From: Vanilla planifolia
Lineage: Eukaryota; Streptophyta; Magnoliopsida; Asparagales; Orchidaceae
Direction: 5' to 3'
Length of the DNA stretch: 64,000 nucleotides
Assembly (NCBI GenBank): GCA_023846275.1
Contig: CM043868.1
Coordinates: 14,789,755-14,853,754, forward strand
The notes under the pieces were generated by a model. It searched no databases, was not told the DNA's origin, and was given only the letters and a program-made list of their open reading frames with translations. Position 1 is the stretch's first letter. Each line of letters begins with the position of its first letter. The position numbers and the translations under genes are program-made. This document shows positions 1-12,588 of this stretch, piece by piece.

Positions 1-2519
1 TTGTGATAGTTTTGTAACCTATCTATCAATCAGAATAAAGATATTTTATAGTAGAAGTTTGATAAGGTCAACTAGGGGAAAATGTAAGTAAATATTTAAT
101 TAAACCACTTATAATTACTATACATTTTTTATTTGTTATTATAAGCTTTATTTAATTCATATTTATTAACAACTACTTTGAAAATTAAAAGGTTTTTTAA
201 AATAAAAGCTATTAGATTCCTTATTACATTATTCTTATAATTTAGGTTTTCAAATCAACATAATTCACCCCCTTCTTGTGATTAATAAATTGCTTTCATA
301 AATCAACTATTATGAAGCTTTATAATTATTTCTCTTACCATTACAATATTGACTAATTTGGGTCCTTCTTATTTATGGCTCCTTTGAACTCTTCATTGGT
401 CAGTTATGGATTGTCCTTGTAAGGGTATTCACTTTCCAACCATTTCAAAATGGCATTTAATAGAGTGATCTTGGTCAAAGAATTTGAAAATAATGAAGAG
501 GGTTTTTTAAATTATAATTCACCTTCTTTTATAGCCTAGCCATTCTTATAGAATGAACCAAAGTATAAGTACTAAAGTGAGATGCAATAACCATCTTATA
601 AAATAATAAAAATATAAATAAATATTTTTTCATATCTTTTTATTCTTGATGCCTTAGTTATATATATATATATATATATATTCATATCTTAATGACCTTT
701 ACTCATAATAATTAATAAGTCAACATTCATTTAAATTAAGATATGGGTTCATAGATTAATACCTAAGTATATGATTCAAAACTGATACCTTATCAATATC
801 TATAAAGGTAAGAGGTCCCTGAGTAATACCTCACCAAAATGAATAGAGATATGGATACCTCACTTGGCTATCCAATGAGATAATAGCATCAATAAAGGTA
901 CGAGATCCAAAATCAATACCCAACTAATATCCATATGATCCAAGGATCATATCTTAAGGGAAACTAGTTTCATTATTATAATTATATTTCACGAGTTGCA
1001 ATGGATTTATATGCCATACCATAAAACTAATACAACTAATTATTCCTTTTCAAACGTATAAAAAAATTCCATTTAATATGAATAACTCCATACATGCACA
1101 TTTTTTTTTCATATAAACAAAGTGAATAGAATTATCACAAAGTTAAAATGACACACATATGAGATATCAAGACCCTAGGAATATTATGTTATATATATAT
1201 ATATCACGTATTAATTTACTAATATATTTATATTATAAATTTTATATTTATTTACTTGAATTTGATATGAAATGTCTTTTCCCACAATTTTATTCCCCTT
1301 AATTTTCTACAATTATTATACATGCACATGAGTCACTAAATCATTCTTTCTAATATAAATATCTAATGGCTCCTATACTTACATAATCCAAAGCATCCAC
1401 ATTATTTTTCTCTTCTATTGTAGCACCAACATACCATCATATTGATCTTATGAGATTGATGATAAAAAAAACCAAACTTATATTATCGCATGATCAATTG
1501 AGTTATAAAGAATTTACGCTGATTATTAGCAAATGAATACATAATGGTGATGGAACAAGACATGCATCTTGGAGTGATTGATACTTGGTGACTTTGCACA
1601 CAAGATTGACTCGACTTGTTGGATTGGAGTCATGTGGATAAGCTCCTTATGACATGTTAAACTATTTGGAGCTTCTCATCTACTACATTACCTATGTTAG
1701 AAGATTAAACTTTTTCCTTTACATGGCAGCACTTAAGATTGCATTTAGATCTCTTCACTCATGCATGCATATATGTTAGCCCATTTCACCATGTGTCATA
1801 ATATTATTTAGTCACATATATCTTAGTTAATATTATTTCAAAACATATTATACTCAAAGAAAAGTAAATAATTAGAGAAATCAATTGACTTTAAACTGAT
1901 CATCTTATTGGTTATACAATCATACTATATGATAATAATTATCATACTTATGCTACTTCATTTCCAACTCTATGTCTTAATAATAACTTAAAATTATTTA
2001 CATGTAGTATTTGTATGTTGTGATTGTCATACAACTATGATACTTATTAAGATTAAAATTGGAGGGATAATGCATGGTTGTACATGGTATTTTCATATTT
2101 GAAACTTCTTTATGTTAAAATATTTTTAGCTATCACTTGCATTGTACATATGTGAAGTATATTTTTTTATTTAAAGGACATCATTTTTACTCAAAAATAC
2201 TTTAAGTTGAATAGAAACTTAATTTGATCATAAAGTTATATTTTACTTATCATACTAGTATAATTCCTACATATAATATAGTATTAAAATTATCAAATCT
2301 TCAAACATATATGATATAATTATTATATATACACAAAGCATTTGAATGAACTTATTAGTTTAATGGTCACCACCTTCATACTTATATATGATTCTCTATC
2401 ATATAAGAAAAATTTATGATCAACATAAAATTATTGTATATTTACAATCCTATTAACACATATGTGCTAAAATTTATAAATGATAGAATCTACTAGTTTG
2501 CATTTCTTAATTATAATTT
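1..2519. other. Gene-free AT-rich DNA
   Basis: No open frame of note or recognisable protein motif is seen on either strand. The stretch holds short TA microsatellites (659-681 and near 1190-1203) and, around 720-960, a series of imperfect words built on GATACC/GGTATC that resemble the reverse complement of sequence at 63.3-63.6 kb. It is most likely decayed repeat DNA. Confidence 0.6.
257..282 (+). repeat. LTR-terminus-like motif
   Basis: The run AATTCACCCCCTTCTTGTG closely matches the segment just before the 3' end of both LTRs of the copia element in this window (30886-30905 and 37737-37757). This suggests the tail of an old, related LTR. No matching LTR start was found. Confidence 0.3.
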
Positions 2520-3950
2520 TCAAAATATCACTTCAGATAGATTTATAATTTCTAGAATTTTGACTTAGGTTAAAATCAATCAATAAAAAGTAGATCTACA
2601 AATAAGGAAAAGACAACTGTAGTATAATAAATCTATAATTTTTAGAATTTTGATGTAGTTATTACTGATTTAGTGGATGATATAATTACAAATTATGAAA
2701 TTTCAAAGTGATAGAATATAAATTTTATGATTAGGATTTTTACCTATATTTTTGGACTATTTGACATAACGATAAAAGTGCATTTTGATGACAATTATTT
2801 ATCCAAAATAAATGCAACAATAATAATTGAATAAAATAAATTATTTCAATATTTTAGATACATCTAATTTGATCTCACGTGCAATGTTTTCCTAATCTTA
2901 CCAATTATCAAAACTAATTATGCCAACTATTGAAGTTTCTACAAAAGCTGATAGGGAGTTTGGGTTTAGACATGAGAGGTTATCAAAATTTTAAGTATAA
3001 GGAACTATCGAGCAGTTAAGTAGTGCCACCAAGAGTCGCTAGGGGGAGGTGAGCTAAGAAGATTGTCGAGTAGAGCATCGTCACTATGCTACAATTTTTT
3101 ATGACCAAGGAAACTTGTGCATGCTATAACTAAGAAGAAGGATTTAAAAGGAAGTAAAATAAGCTTTTAATAGTTTTTTTTATTTTTCATAAAAAATAAC
3201 CTAATTTATTTCAATTGAAGTAAGAAAAATTATTAAGATGGTTTGGATGTGAGATTAGGTGAATTGGATGTGTTTGAAGCAACATTGAGAGGCTAAGGTT
3301 GAGAAAATTTAGTATTAATGCATATCATACAACTATATTATATGATACGATAACCTAAAAACTCAACAAGCATAAGAGTCTTAAAGTTATAATGATATGT
3401 TGTATGGGATTTTTGAAGAGAAGGGAACACACTACGATAATCTCATAGGTCATACTAGCATAAGGAGAATTAAAATGTAATAGAGCTATCAAGTTCATTG
3501 TATAAGAATAATAAGGATGTCATACTTATATGATGGTTTGATTTGTCAAGTTTACCATACAAGAGTGATATGGGTATCATAGTAATACATTAATGTTGCA
3601 TTTCTTGGATGAATGTTGTAGCATGATGATTATACTCATATTGTATAATGGAATAAGGGATTAAATCAGGCATGAAACATTTCTATTTGAGGGATCATAA
3701 AATGTTTTTATTTGTAAGATCATACAATATGGTTTGGTTAATCATACTAGATAATCAAAGAGAGAAAAGCTAGTAATTATATATAATTATTATGTACGAT
3801 TGATGAGTTGTAATTTTATTATGGGATTGAATAGTACGATTAATGGGGATTATACTATACAATGATATAAATAATTTATAATAGAGGAGATGGAATGAAT
3901 GTAAGTTTGGTGTTATAGTATAATACTATTATAAAAAGTTGATCAAGTGC
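2520..3950 (-). repeat. Dispersed AT-rich repeat, copy in inverted orientation
   Basis: The start (CAAAATATCACTT at 2521, then a TTGACTTAGGTTAAAAT-like run) lines up with the reverse complement of 40.43-40.56 kb. The following 3.3-3.9 kb is dense in ATCATAC and GTATGAT words, as is 39.4-39.9 kb. This looks like a diverged inverted copy of one noncoding family. No protein is encoded; boundaries are approximate. Confidence 0.4.
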
Positions 3951-6300
3951 ATAAAAATGATGCCATAAGGGATCACATATTCCTTGAAAATTTTAGTTTT
4001 GAGGATATATAAAGTATTAAAATGTATCATCATAGTGATATGATTTATATCGTATATGTGTGTTATGTGTATATTACTTTTGATGAGGTAATTGCAATAT
4101 GACTAAGATATTTTTATGCTCTGATTGATAAATAAATGGCAAGGGATTTGTCTTTATGCTACTAGTAAATTTATAAATTTTCTTGGTTATAAAAAACAAG
4201 GAGGGCTTGCATACTAACTAGCCACCATAAAAAGCTAGAGCTATTCATTGAAATTGTCATTTTTAATGATGAATGTATGAAATTTGACAATGTACATAGT
4301 GTTAGACCTACAAAAGATAGCTATTATCACATTAATTAGTTTTTGAATAAGTTAGTCTATGATGTAAACATTTTTTTGTATTTATTAAGTTAATTGTTTT
4401 TAAAGGCATGCTAAATACTTAGAAAGAGATGTAGATGTAATCAACATTAATACTACTTGTTCACTTATTAATTCCATCTTTCCTCATCATTATCCTTTTT
4501 AATTGTATATTTCATCAATTGTTAAATCTTTTTCTTTTTCTTCTTCAAGATTGTATTTATAAATAACCGAGAAGAAAGTGAAGCTTTCTTAGGCAAGCCA
4601 CCAATATTTTTTCCCTACTTAATAAGCTTTTAAATTTAAATTTTTTGACCTTTACTTATCATGCTTCTCAGTATTCATTTTCATAATCTTCTTTGAATTC
4701 ATCACTTCACATTTTGTTTATTTCTTACCATGATTCTTTGAATTCTTTGTAATGACATAAAAGATGATCTCTTTTGTGCTAGTACTATTAGTATCAACAT
4801 ATTATGTTCTTACTATACTACTCTAAACTTTTGGAATTTCCAACTAATGCATAAGGCTCAATTCTAGCTCATCTTTAATACAATTATTTTTTGTTGCAAA
4901 CATTTTGTTTGGCTAGTAAAGTGTGATATTGTTTGTAAATTTTATAGGTCTTTGGTAGATCTCTATCATGATTGAGTAAGGTTTTAGTGAACTCATATAA
5001 TCTAACTACATGATTAAGTAGTTCTTTATGTGCATGATAATTAATAGCATTGATAAACTTTTATTAAGCCAGTTGAGCTAGCATTACCATCCTTATGTGA
5101 CACCTAACTTGTTTAGTAAAAAATTTTAGAGTTAAGGAGGATGAGCCATGTGGGTCAAGTTTAATTAACAAATAAATTAATAGTTATATACAAGTGAGAT
5201 AAGTTTAATCTTATGCTACATTGAATAAAATATTGAAATTAACATGTAATTAAGGCTCTATGGTATAGGGTTTGTGAGTTTAGTAAGAAGTTCTAAAAAG
5301 AGGCTTTTGAAAAAACAAATTTTATGAAAGAGAAAAATATAGTTTTAATAATAGTGTTTGATGAAAATAAAGTAAAAAAGATTTTTCAAAAATAAAATTT
5401 AAAGCTTGGTTACATAAATGCCTTGGAGTGATTTTTATTCTTAAAGATCAACTTTTTATGTCAAAGTCTCCAATTATACATAAAGATTTTGTTAAATTTG
5501 TTTGAATTAGAATCATAGAATCAAAATGCTATACGTTAATTACAAGTCATATAAACCTAATTTGAATTCGATACAAATTGAGCCAATTTTCTAAGTCAAA
5601 CAATTTTTGCTTGAAGCCAAAAATCCATTAAAGGAACTACATTGAAAGGAATTAGTTGGTGCACTTTATTTGCTAATTCCAAATTTGATATAAACTTTTT
5701 AAATTCCACTTCAAACTTTATTTTTAATAAATTATTTTTTTTATCAAATCTAAATTTTTACTCAAATAAATTTTTTTTTATAAAAATGATTTTTCAAATC
5801 TTCTTCATAAACTTACAAGTTACTATCAAATAGAACCAAAGACCGAAAGTGATTGTCCAAGAGTCTTAATCCAATCACATTCCAACCTTGGATTTTATTG
5901 ATTATGTTGTATTCCCTATTTAGCTCATAAATGCTTGATATATTTCCTAATAAACATATATTAGAATTACATTTTGAGAAAATCAAGATATTTATTAAAT
6001 GAACACATATTGAAAGTGACATTTAAGCTGATAATAATGCAATGCGATGAAGCTACAAGAAGATGTTAACCCCCATGCGAAGTGGCATCGTCAAAGCTAG
6101 TTTGACAGCCAAGGTTTGGTGCAATAACTTGCAAAGACCTAAACATATCTCCTGTTCTTCTTAAGTGAAGACACACTTGAGAGCTTAGAAATAGAAAAAA
6201 AAAACATTTAATTTAGCGTTAAAAAAGGAGAAGTATTTATTTAATGCGAATATGTGAAAAAAAAAATTAAAATATTCAGTTATTTTCATCTTGTTATGCA
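3951..6300. other. Gene-free AT-rich DNA
   Basis: AT-rich sequence with only short, compositionally trivial open frames on both strands (for example 5642-5833 on plus and 5813-6022 on minus). No family was recognised and no tRNA or other RNA gene was seen. It forms the distal upstream flank of the IDD gene. Confidence 0.55.
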
Positions 6301-7487
6301 TATGCCGAAGTGGCCGCAGTATTCAGGTTGGGAAAAAGTGGAGCTGCAAATAATTGTCAAAATAAAGCATATCCGCCTTCTCAATTACTAATTTCCATCA
6401 TTACTCGAATCCCCAAGCAAAAAATTCAATGGCAATTCAACACCTTGTATGCTTTTCAAAGGATACGAGTTGCATGTGATTTTTTATTGGTTCATCAGGC
6501 TGGTGGACCCGGCCCGTCCGCATACGACATCCCGTTGCCTGTTTTCAGACATTCGTCAATATAAAAGAAAGAGGTAATTTATGCTGTTCTGAAAATTCTA
6601 GAGAAAAAAAATATATAAGTAAAAAAAAATCGGATTTATGTATCGTATGAAATAAATAAAACAGTTTGGCTGTGAAAGTAGGAATGTAAGACATGGATTA
6701 CTGTTGCTTGAAAGTATTAATAATAATAATGTCCTATAGAGATAAAAAATTATTTTCGAGTAGACTACATATTTGGGGCGCAAAGGGGCAAGAGATAAAC
6801 CAAAGAAGAGGAGGGGGAGAGCGAAAAAGTATGACAAGGAAATGAAGGAGACCAGACAAGCCTTCTTGGCCGTCTCCGCTGCAATCCCTATAGAGAGGAG
6901 CAGAAGAAGATAGAGAGGAGGAGTTGGAAGAAAGCAAGCAAGAAAGAGGTCTTTAGCTTGGTTTGTATTTCTTTCTATTCCTTTCTTCTCTTGTTTTCTT
7001 CTTCCCCTCCGTTACCAACTCCCTCCTTTTTTTCCTCTCTTTCACTCACACACTCTCTCTCACTTTCTCTCTCCTTCCTTTTACTTGTTTTGAGTGCAAC
7101 TGTTTGTTTGGATTTCCTCACACGATTTGTTCTTTTGTCGATCTGGGAAGAGTCTTCAGGAGGTGGAGTTTGGAGGTTTTTGAGTTGGCTGTCTAGCGAA
7201 TACTGCGGTTTTTGGATCTCACCACCGCAGTCCCAATAGCACCTCCCCTCCTTCTTTGTGCCTTCCTTCTTGTCTTTTAGATTCAGAAAGATAATTCGGT
7301 GGAAACTTCTTTGCTTTCGTTTTGAGATATAATACAACAAAACAAGGTCTACTTGTATATATTCATCGATGCCTTGTTTCTAATTTCAACTGCCGAATGG
7401 TTCTTTCCAGAGGAAAAACAACAAGAAAAGGAGCAGGGATTGATCGATCAAATTCGTAGAAAAGGGCGGAATTTTAGCTTCTCCACG
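6301..7487 (+). promoter_or_regulatory. Promoter and 5' leader region of the IDD gene
   Basis: GC content rises here relative to the flank. A TATA-like TATAAAA lies at 6560-6566, about 920 bases before the start codon. From about 6960 the DNA becomes CT-rich (repeated TCTCTC and TTCTTC), a pattern common in plant 5' untranslated leaders, and runs to the ATG at 7488. The transcription start is unknown; the TATA assignment is a guess from sequence alone, and a leader intron is possible. Confidence 0.4.
7369..7383 (+). promoter_or_regulatory. Short upstream ORF in the IDD leader
   Basis: ATG CCT TGT TTC TAA encodes a four-residue peptide ending 104 bases before the IDD start codon and out of frame with it. 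If this part of the leader is in the mRNA, scanning ribosomes would meet this ATG before the main one. Confidence 0.35.
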
Positions 7488-10400
7488 ATGTCTGCGGCAT
7501 CGTCTTCCACTTCCTTCTTCAGCACCAAAGACGAAGACCTCCTCAACCAGTTGAAGCAGACCCAACATCAGCCGCCGCAAGCCTCCATGCCTTCCTCGTC
7601 CACCGCGGCGGCCGTACCCGCAAACCCACAATCCACTGCGCCTGCCAAGAAGAAGAGGAACCTTCCCGGAAATCCAAGCAAGTATCCACACTCTCATCCC
7701 GAAAAGCCCAACAACATTTATAATTCTGCCGTCGTATCCATTTCTATGAAGCTGCAAGAGCTCTTGTCGAAAAAAATTCCTTTTTTACAAAACGGGTAAA
7801 TAAGAGATGGATAATTGCAGATCCAGACGCGGAGGTGATCGCGTTGTCGCCGAAGACGCTGATGGCGACGAACCGATTCGTGTGCGAGGTGTGCAACAAG
7901 GGATTCCAGAGGGAGCAGAACTTGCAGCTCCACCGGCGAGGTCACAACTTGCCGTGGAAGCTAAAGCAGAAGAGCAGCAAGGAGGTTCGTCGACGGGTGT
8001 ACCTCTGTCCCGAACCGAGCTGCATCCACCACGACCCCTCCCGGGCCCTCGGAGACCTCACCGGCATCAAGAAGCACTTCAGCCGTAAGCACGGGGAGAA
8101 GAAGTGGAAGTGCGACAAATGCTCCAAGCGCTACGCCGTACAATCGGATTGGAAGGCCCATTCCAAGACCTGCGGCACCCGCGAGTACCGCTGCGATTGC
8201 GGCACCCTCTTCTCCAGGTAATAATCTCCGCTAATTAATGGCCGACTAATTAACCATGCATGCATGCATGTCGCATCACATCATCATCTCGAACATCGCC
8301 GCTCGACCATCATCGCCACTGTGATCCACATGGGTTTCCGTTTCATGATTGGGCTCCTTTCCTCTACTTCCGCTGCTTATCTTTTCGAGGGACGCTAGGG
8401 TTCCGTAGGTTTGTTGTGACCTCCAACGAGCGAGAAACTGCTCGCACGTGAATCGTGCAAGCAGTAAGAGAGAGAGAGAGAGAGAGGATGCGCGGTTTCC
8501 TTCTTCTCGGAAAGCACGCCGTGGTCCGGCTGGCTTTCTCACTCTCTCTCTCTAGCTTATCGGTCACGTGTTGCCATGTAAGCTCGCTTGCAGGGTTTGT
8601 ACGCTTATGGGTTGGCTACTTGTGCGCAGGGCTTGCGTCGCTCACAGGTCCGCCTTTTCATGAGAACGCTTAGGACAAGCGCAGGAAACCGCGAGGGGGG
8701 CACCTCGCTGCCCCACTCTTCGCTATTTCGCCATTCCATGAGATGACAGACCGAGTTAGGGTTTCATTAACTGAAGGGGTACAACGATTACACGTTTTGG
8801 GTAAAACGGTAAGATTGGGAATGTGAGCTCTCAGAGAACACGGCTTTCATGTTTCGCGCAAAAATTCCCCCGTTGCATTAATTGACGGCCCAGGCCTGGA
8901 ATTAGTTCTTCACTTGACATGGACCCAACGCTCTTTTCAAATTTAAGGGGAATCCCAACAATATACATTCCATCTCATTCATTGCTTCTAAGGGAAATAA
9001 CTGCCCATATATACAATTGCCCCTTTAATCAAATTCTACACGGTTACTAATTTTTTTGGTTTTTCAGTTTATGTATTCCTTTCCTTGCTAAGCCAAATTG
9101 AGTTCATCAATTGATGGTTTCTGTTTTTTCCAAATCTAACACATGTATATCTAAAAGGGTAGAAGAGTCAATATATATGTACTACGGTTAGTGTTTTACT
9201 CTTAAAAATTTCCTTTCATTAAACTTCTCAAATCAGTTGATGATAATAATCAATATAAAATTTTAAGCCTATATGCAAGCATCACTTCTATGTTTGTTGA
9301 TCTTTAGGGATTAGTTCCGTTTTTACTTATACTAAAAAAATAATGGTTTATGTAGAATTAGAGCTCTTATTCTGGTAAAAAGCACTTATTTTACATAAAA
9401 TTTTAAATCATGTTAAATCATGATCCGGAGAAGTTGAATTTCAGGCGCGACAGCTTCATCACTCATAGAGCTTTCTGCGACGCCTTGGCGCAGGAAAGCT
9501 CGAGACTGCCTGCCGGCATCAACGGCATAGGAAGCCACCTATACGGCAGCGGCGGCATCGGCCTCGGCCTTACCCAAGTAAGCTCTCACATCTCCTCCCT
9601 CCAAAGTCAATCCCATCTCCCAGCCGATCTCCTCCGGCTCAGCGCCGCCACGGCCGGAGCTTCTTCAGCAGGAACCCATGTGGATAACCTCTTGTCCCCA
9701 TCCAACCCTCCCCCCTATCGCCATCCCCATCTTCCTCCTTCCAATCCCTTCTTCCTCAGCGGCTCCGAAGACACCCATCCACACTCCTCTTTTCTCCAGA
9801 ACAAACCCTTCCACGGACTGATGCCACTTCCCGACCTCCACCACAACTCCGCCGTGTCCTCCGCAGCCGCCGAAGCCAATCTCTTAAACCTCAGCTTCTT
9901 CTCCAACGGAAGCGGCACCAACAGCAATGCCGGCAACCGGAATGCTCATCTCATGCTGCATGAACAGTTCAACGATGAAACCAATGCCAGCGGCGGTGAC
10001 ATGTTGCATGTCTTCTCCGGCGGAACCGCGATGGACGAGCACATGGCGATGCAGTCCAATGCGGCTCTCTTCGACACAACGTTGCAGGGCGACGCGGTTC
10101 TCCCGCAGATGTCCGCCACAGCTCTGCTGCAGAAGGCAGCACAGATGGGAGCGACTTCAAGCAACAACGGCGGCGGTGGCGGTGCCTCCTTTATCCGAGG
10201 ATTGAAATCCCATGTGGACGCGGAGAACAATTTTCAGGACATCATGAACTCCTTCGCCGGAGGGGGCTCTGTCATCTTTGGTGGAATGCCGGAGCAGGAC
10301 GCCAAGTTTGGTGATTACAGCGCAGGTCTCCGTAACATGGATCAAACAGGTTATAACCAACAGAACGGGTTGACCAGAGATTTTCTTGGAGTTGGAAGCA

Positions 10401-10531
10401 TGCTGAGGAACGTAAGCGGGGGGTTATCTTCTCAGAGAGAACAACACCGTGGCTTGGACGTTGGACCGTTGGATCCTGAGATCAGGTCAGCGTCATCCTC
10501 GAGACCTTTTGCTGGTGGCAGTCTTCGGTGA
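7488..10531 (+). CDS. IDD: INDETERMINATE-DOMAIN (IDD) C2H2 zinc-finger transcription factor, three exons
   Basis: Plant-specific nuclear DNA-binding regulator. Exons 7488-7677, 7821-8217 and 9445-10531 join to 558 codons (557 residues). The start is the first in-frame ATG after a CT-rich leader. A basic KKKR (54-57) precedes the conserved NLPGNP block. The ID domain follows: C2H2 finger 1 (C85, C88, H101, H105), finger 2 (C126, C131, H149, H154), then two CCHC-type fingers (C161, C164, H177, C181; C188, C190, H203, C207). The C-terminal half is rich in Ser, Asn and Gly and carries the two family motifs, [14 protein letters not shown] (from 418) and TRDFLG (506-511). Intron 1 (143 bp) starts with GC in a GCAAGT context; intron 2 (1227 bp) is GT-AG with phase-2 splicing inside the fourth finger. 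All zinc ligands are present, so the gene looks intact. IDD proteins act in root patterning, gibberellin, sugar and flowering control; which subgroup this is was not resolved. Confidence 0.93.
8218..9444 (+). promoter_or_regulatory. IDD intron 2 with two G-boxes and paired GA/CT repeats
   Basis: The left half of this intron is GC-richer than ordinary spacer here. Two CACGTG G-boxes (8445-8450 and 8565-8570) bracket a 20-base GA repeat (8467-8486) and a CT repeat (8542-8553) that can pair with each other. The right half is AT-rich up to the acceptor TTTCAG at 9439-9444. A regulatory role is an inference. Confidence 0.4.
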
Positions 10532-12271
10532 AAAGGAAAGCGTTAGAGAAATAAGAGCAGGACGACAAATGAAGTGAGTAACATTGCTCGTTGGGTATGC
10601 TTTAAGCTTAATTTGTTTTGTTATTGTTAACATAATTAGTGCTGCTGGATAAACCTGCTACTAAAATTCCATTTTCTCATTCCTCGGCTTCTAATATTCT
10701 CTTCTTTTTTTTAATTAGCCCATAATATATTTCTAAAAAGTGTAATTAATTAGCTGTTTGTTTATGTCAAGACACCACAGAGGACCAATGAGAGAGAGCG
10801 AGAGAGAGAGAGAGAGAGAGAGAGAAGAGTTCCATGCAGCCAGCTTGCACGTCCGTTGAAGGTTGAGTGCCGTTGGGGGGGTAGGGTTTGGTTAGAAGGA
10901 GGACCAAAGAAAGGGGAGAATTCGTTGCTTTTCTTCGTTAACAAGAGAATGTTGACCAGGATGTGCTTTAATGACTGAAAATCTTCACCGCCGTCGAATT
11001 TCTTTGGCCGTTTTGGTCTTAGTTCAGCACACTGTTGTTGGCTTTGTTGACGAAGAAAACTCGTCAATTTCCTTTCATAAATTTGAGTGCATTGTCAATG
11101 ACAGAGTCGATTTAAATTCATTTATGTGAAGGAACTACATAATTCATTACATGTTGGGATAAAATAGAGTTTTGTTTGAATGCAGTGATTTAACGAACAC
11201 AAAAAAGGTTATTAGGGAGCTATACATTAAAAGTGTTCTTAATTGAAGTATTTTTTTTCCTTGTGTGAATTACTTGAGTATTCAGATATTGAAGATTTTC
11301 TTCATGTATATCTGAAATCAATGTGGCATACAATCTAACAATTTCTGTTATACGCTATTTAGAAATACATAAAAAATTATTTTTAGGCAATTTGAGGGTA
11401 AAGTTTTTGTGATTTAAACGTAATTTATCTGCTTTAATAGTTTTTAATATGCTTATGGTCAAGATAGCTGAGAAATTGGCAAATAAAAACTTGTTTTTCT
11501 CTAAATTTTTATTTTATTTTATTATTATTATTTTGTCATAGTTAAGTGATACTTAATTGAATAAAAATATTTTTGATATTCTTTAGTGTCTTTCAATTTT
11601 ATCATAAATTAACAAACACAAAGTGTTAGGATGATTACATAGTCATTGTTACAATTAATTGAATCTCAGATGATCTTGTCCAATCAATTTTTTATCAATG
11701 CAAATATAAGATAAATCGAATTATTTATTGAAAAACTTATTACAAAAACAATGCAAGATTTTGAGCAAATAGATAAAAAAAAAATGAATTGGATTGAAAT
11801 TGTTCAAATCGATCTACATTTGCTACAAATGAAGAATTTGTTTAAAATTAGGAGTGGTTCTTTTGTTATTGAGCTTGATTTGAATAAAAACAAGCTCAAT
11901 TGTTATTAGTTCTCAATTTTAAAATCAAATCTAGTCTACTAATACATGTTAAAGTGCTTTTATAAATTCACTCAAATAAGCTCTTTTAAGGTATATTTGT
12001 TACATAGATAAATACCTAAACATATTTATAAAAGCAATATCATTTTGATCTAAACTAGATTTGATCTATGATCAACTAGCAATTTTTCAGACCCCAGTAA
12101 AGCCATTTGCTTTATCCAAACAAAAAATATTTCCATTTTTAACCATCCAAGAGTCATATTTAGTGCTTCATTAGTTTTACAAATATAAGTTCTAATTGTA
12201 GACCTAATATGGTGTTTGTGAGTGAAGTAGCATTGGAATTGCAGCCCATGTCCTCTTGTCCTCATCATTGA
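10532..12271. other. 3' flank of the IDD gene
   Basis: The 3' untranslated region must begin at 10532; no clear polyadenylation signal was chosen. A GA microsatellite (10791-10825) sits about 260 bases after the stop codon. After 11.1 kb the DNA is AT-rich with no recognisable genes. Confidence 0.5.
10791..10825 (+). repeat. GA microsatellite
   Basis: An almost uninterrupted run of GA dinucleotides with a single C interruption, downstream of the IDD stop codon. GA repeats are known binding sites of plant BBR/BPC GAGA-binding factors; whether this one is bound cannot be seen from sequence. Confidence 0.7.
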
Positions 12272-12588
12272 TACGGAAAAAATGAGGGACCTCAGCACAG
12301 AATTCGATGGCTGAAAACAGCTGAGGGGCATGTGAGCTTGGTTTGCAATGCCTCCTTCCAGGTATACTTAAATCTGTAAGCAATAATACTCTAAAGCCAA
12401 CATATAAATATTCCTTTTTTTTTTATTCTTTCTACCATGCTTAGCATAAGAATATGAATTATCTAATAGTTTTAAGCTTATCGTCATCTGCACTGTTTTA
12501 GAGATGTTCTTCTGGCCAGATTCAGACACCAGAAACAACAATTCTTGGACAGCATCTTTCTTTACGAACAGTACTGCATGCTCTTTGA
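12272..12588 (+). other. Unassigned coding-like patch, possible two-exon gene end
   Basis: A GC-richer island in AT-rich DNA. A plus-strand frame is open from 12272 to CAG at 12359-12361, followed by a GT donor. A 140-bp intron would end with TTTTAG at 12501, and phase-0 joining continues the frame from 12502 to TGA at 12586-12588. The joined segments include RWLKTAEGHVSLVCNASF and PETTILGQHLSLRTVLHAL. No in-frame ATG exists in the left part, and the minus strand is also open over 12204-12381, so the strand is uncertain. I do not recognise the protein; it may be a gene relic. Confidence 0.2.

Noticed and set aside
7353-7487. N-terminal extension of the IDD protein from a TTG-started open frame
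   Set aside because: There is no in-frame ATG before 7488, and IDD proteins normally start shortly before the basic region; the upstream codons are leader.
7835-8221. IDD exon 2 read as a separate intronless zinc-finger gene
   Set aside because: It begins with GTG inside a conserved IDD block and ends with a stop formed by the intron donor GGTAAT; joining exons 1-3 rebuilds a complete IDD protein.
9715-10360. Minus-strand and alternative-frame open frames over IDD exon 3
   Set aside because: They are shadow frames produced by GC-rich coding sequence; only the plus-strand frame carries IDD motifs.
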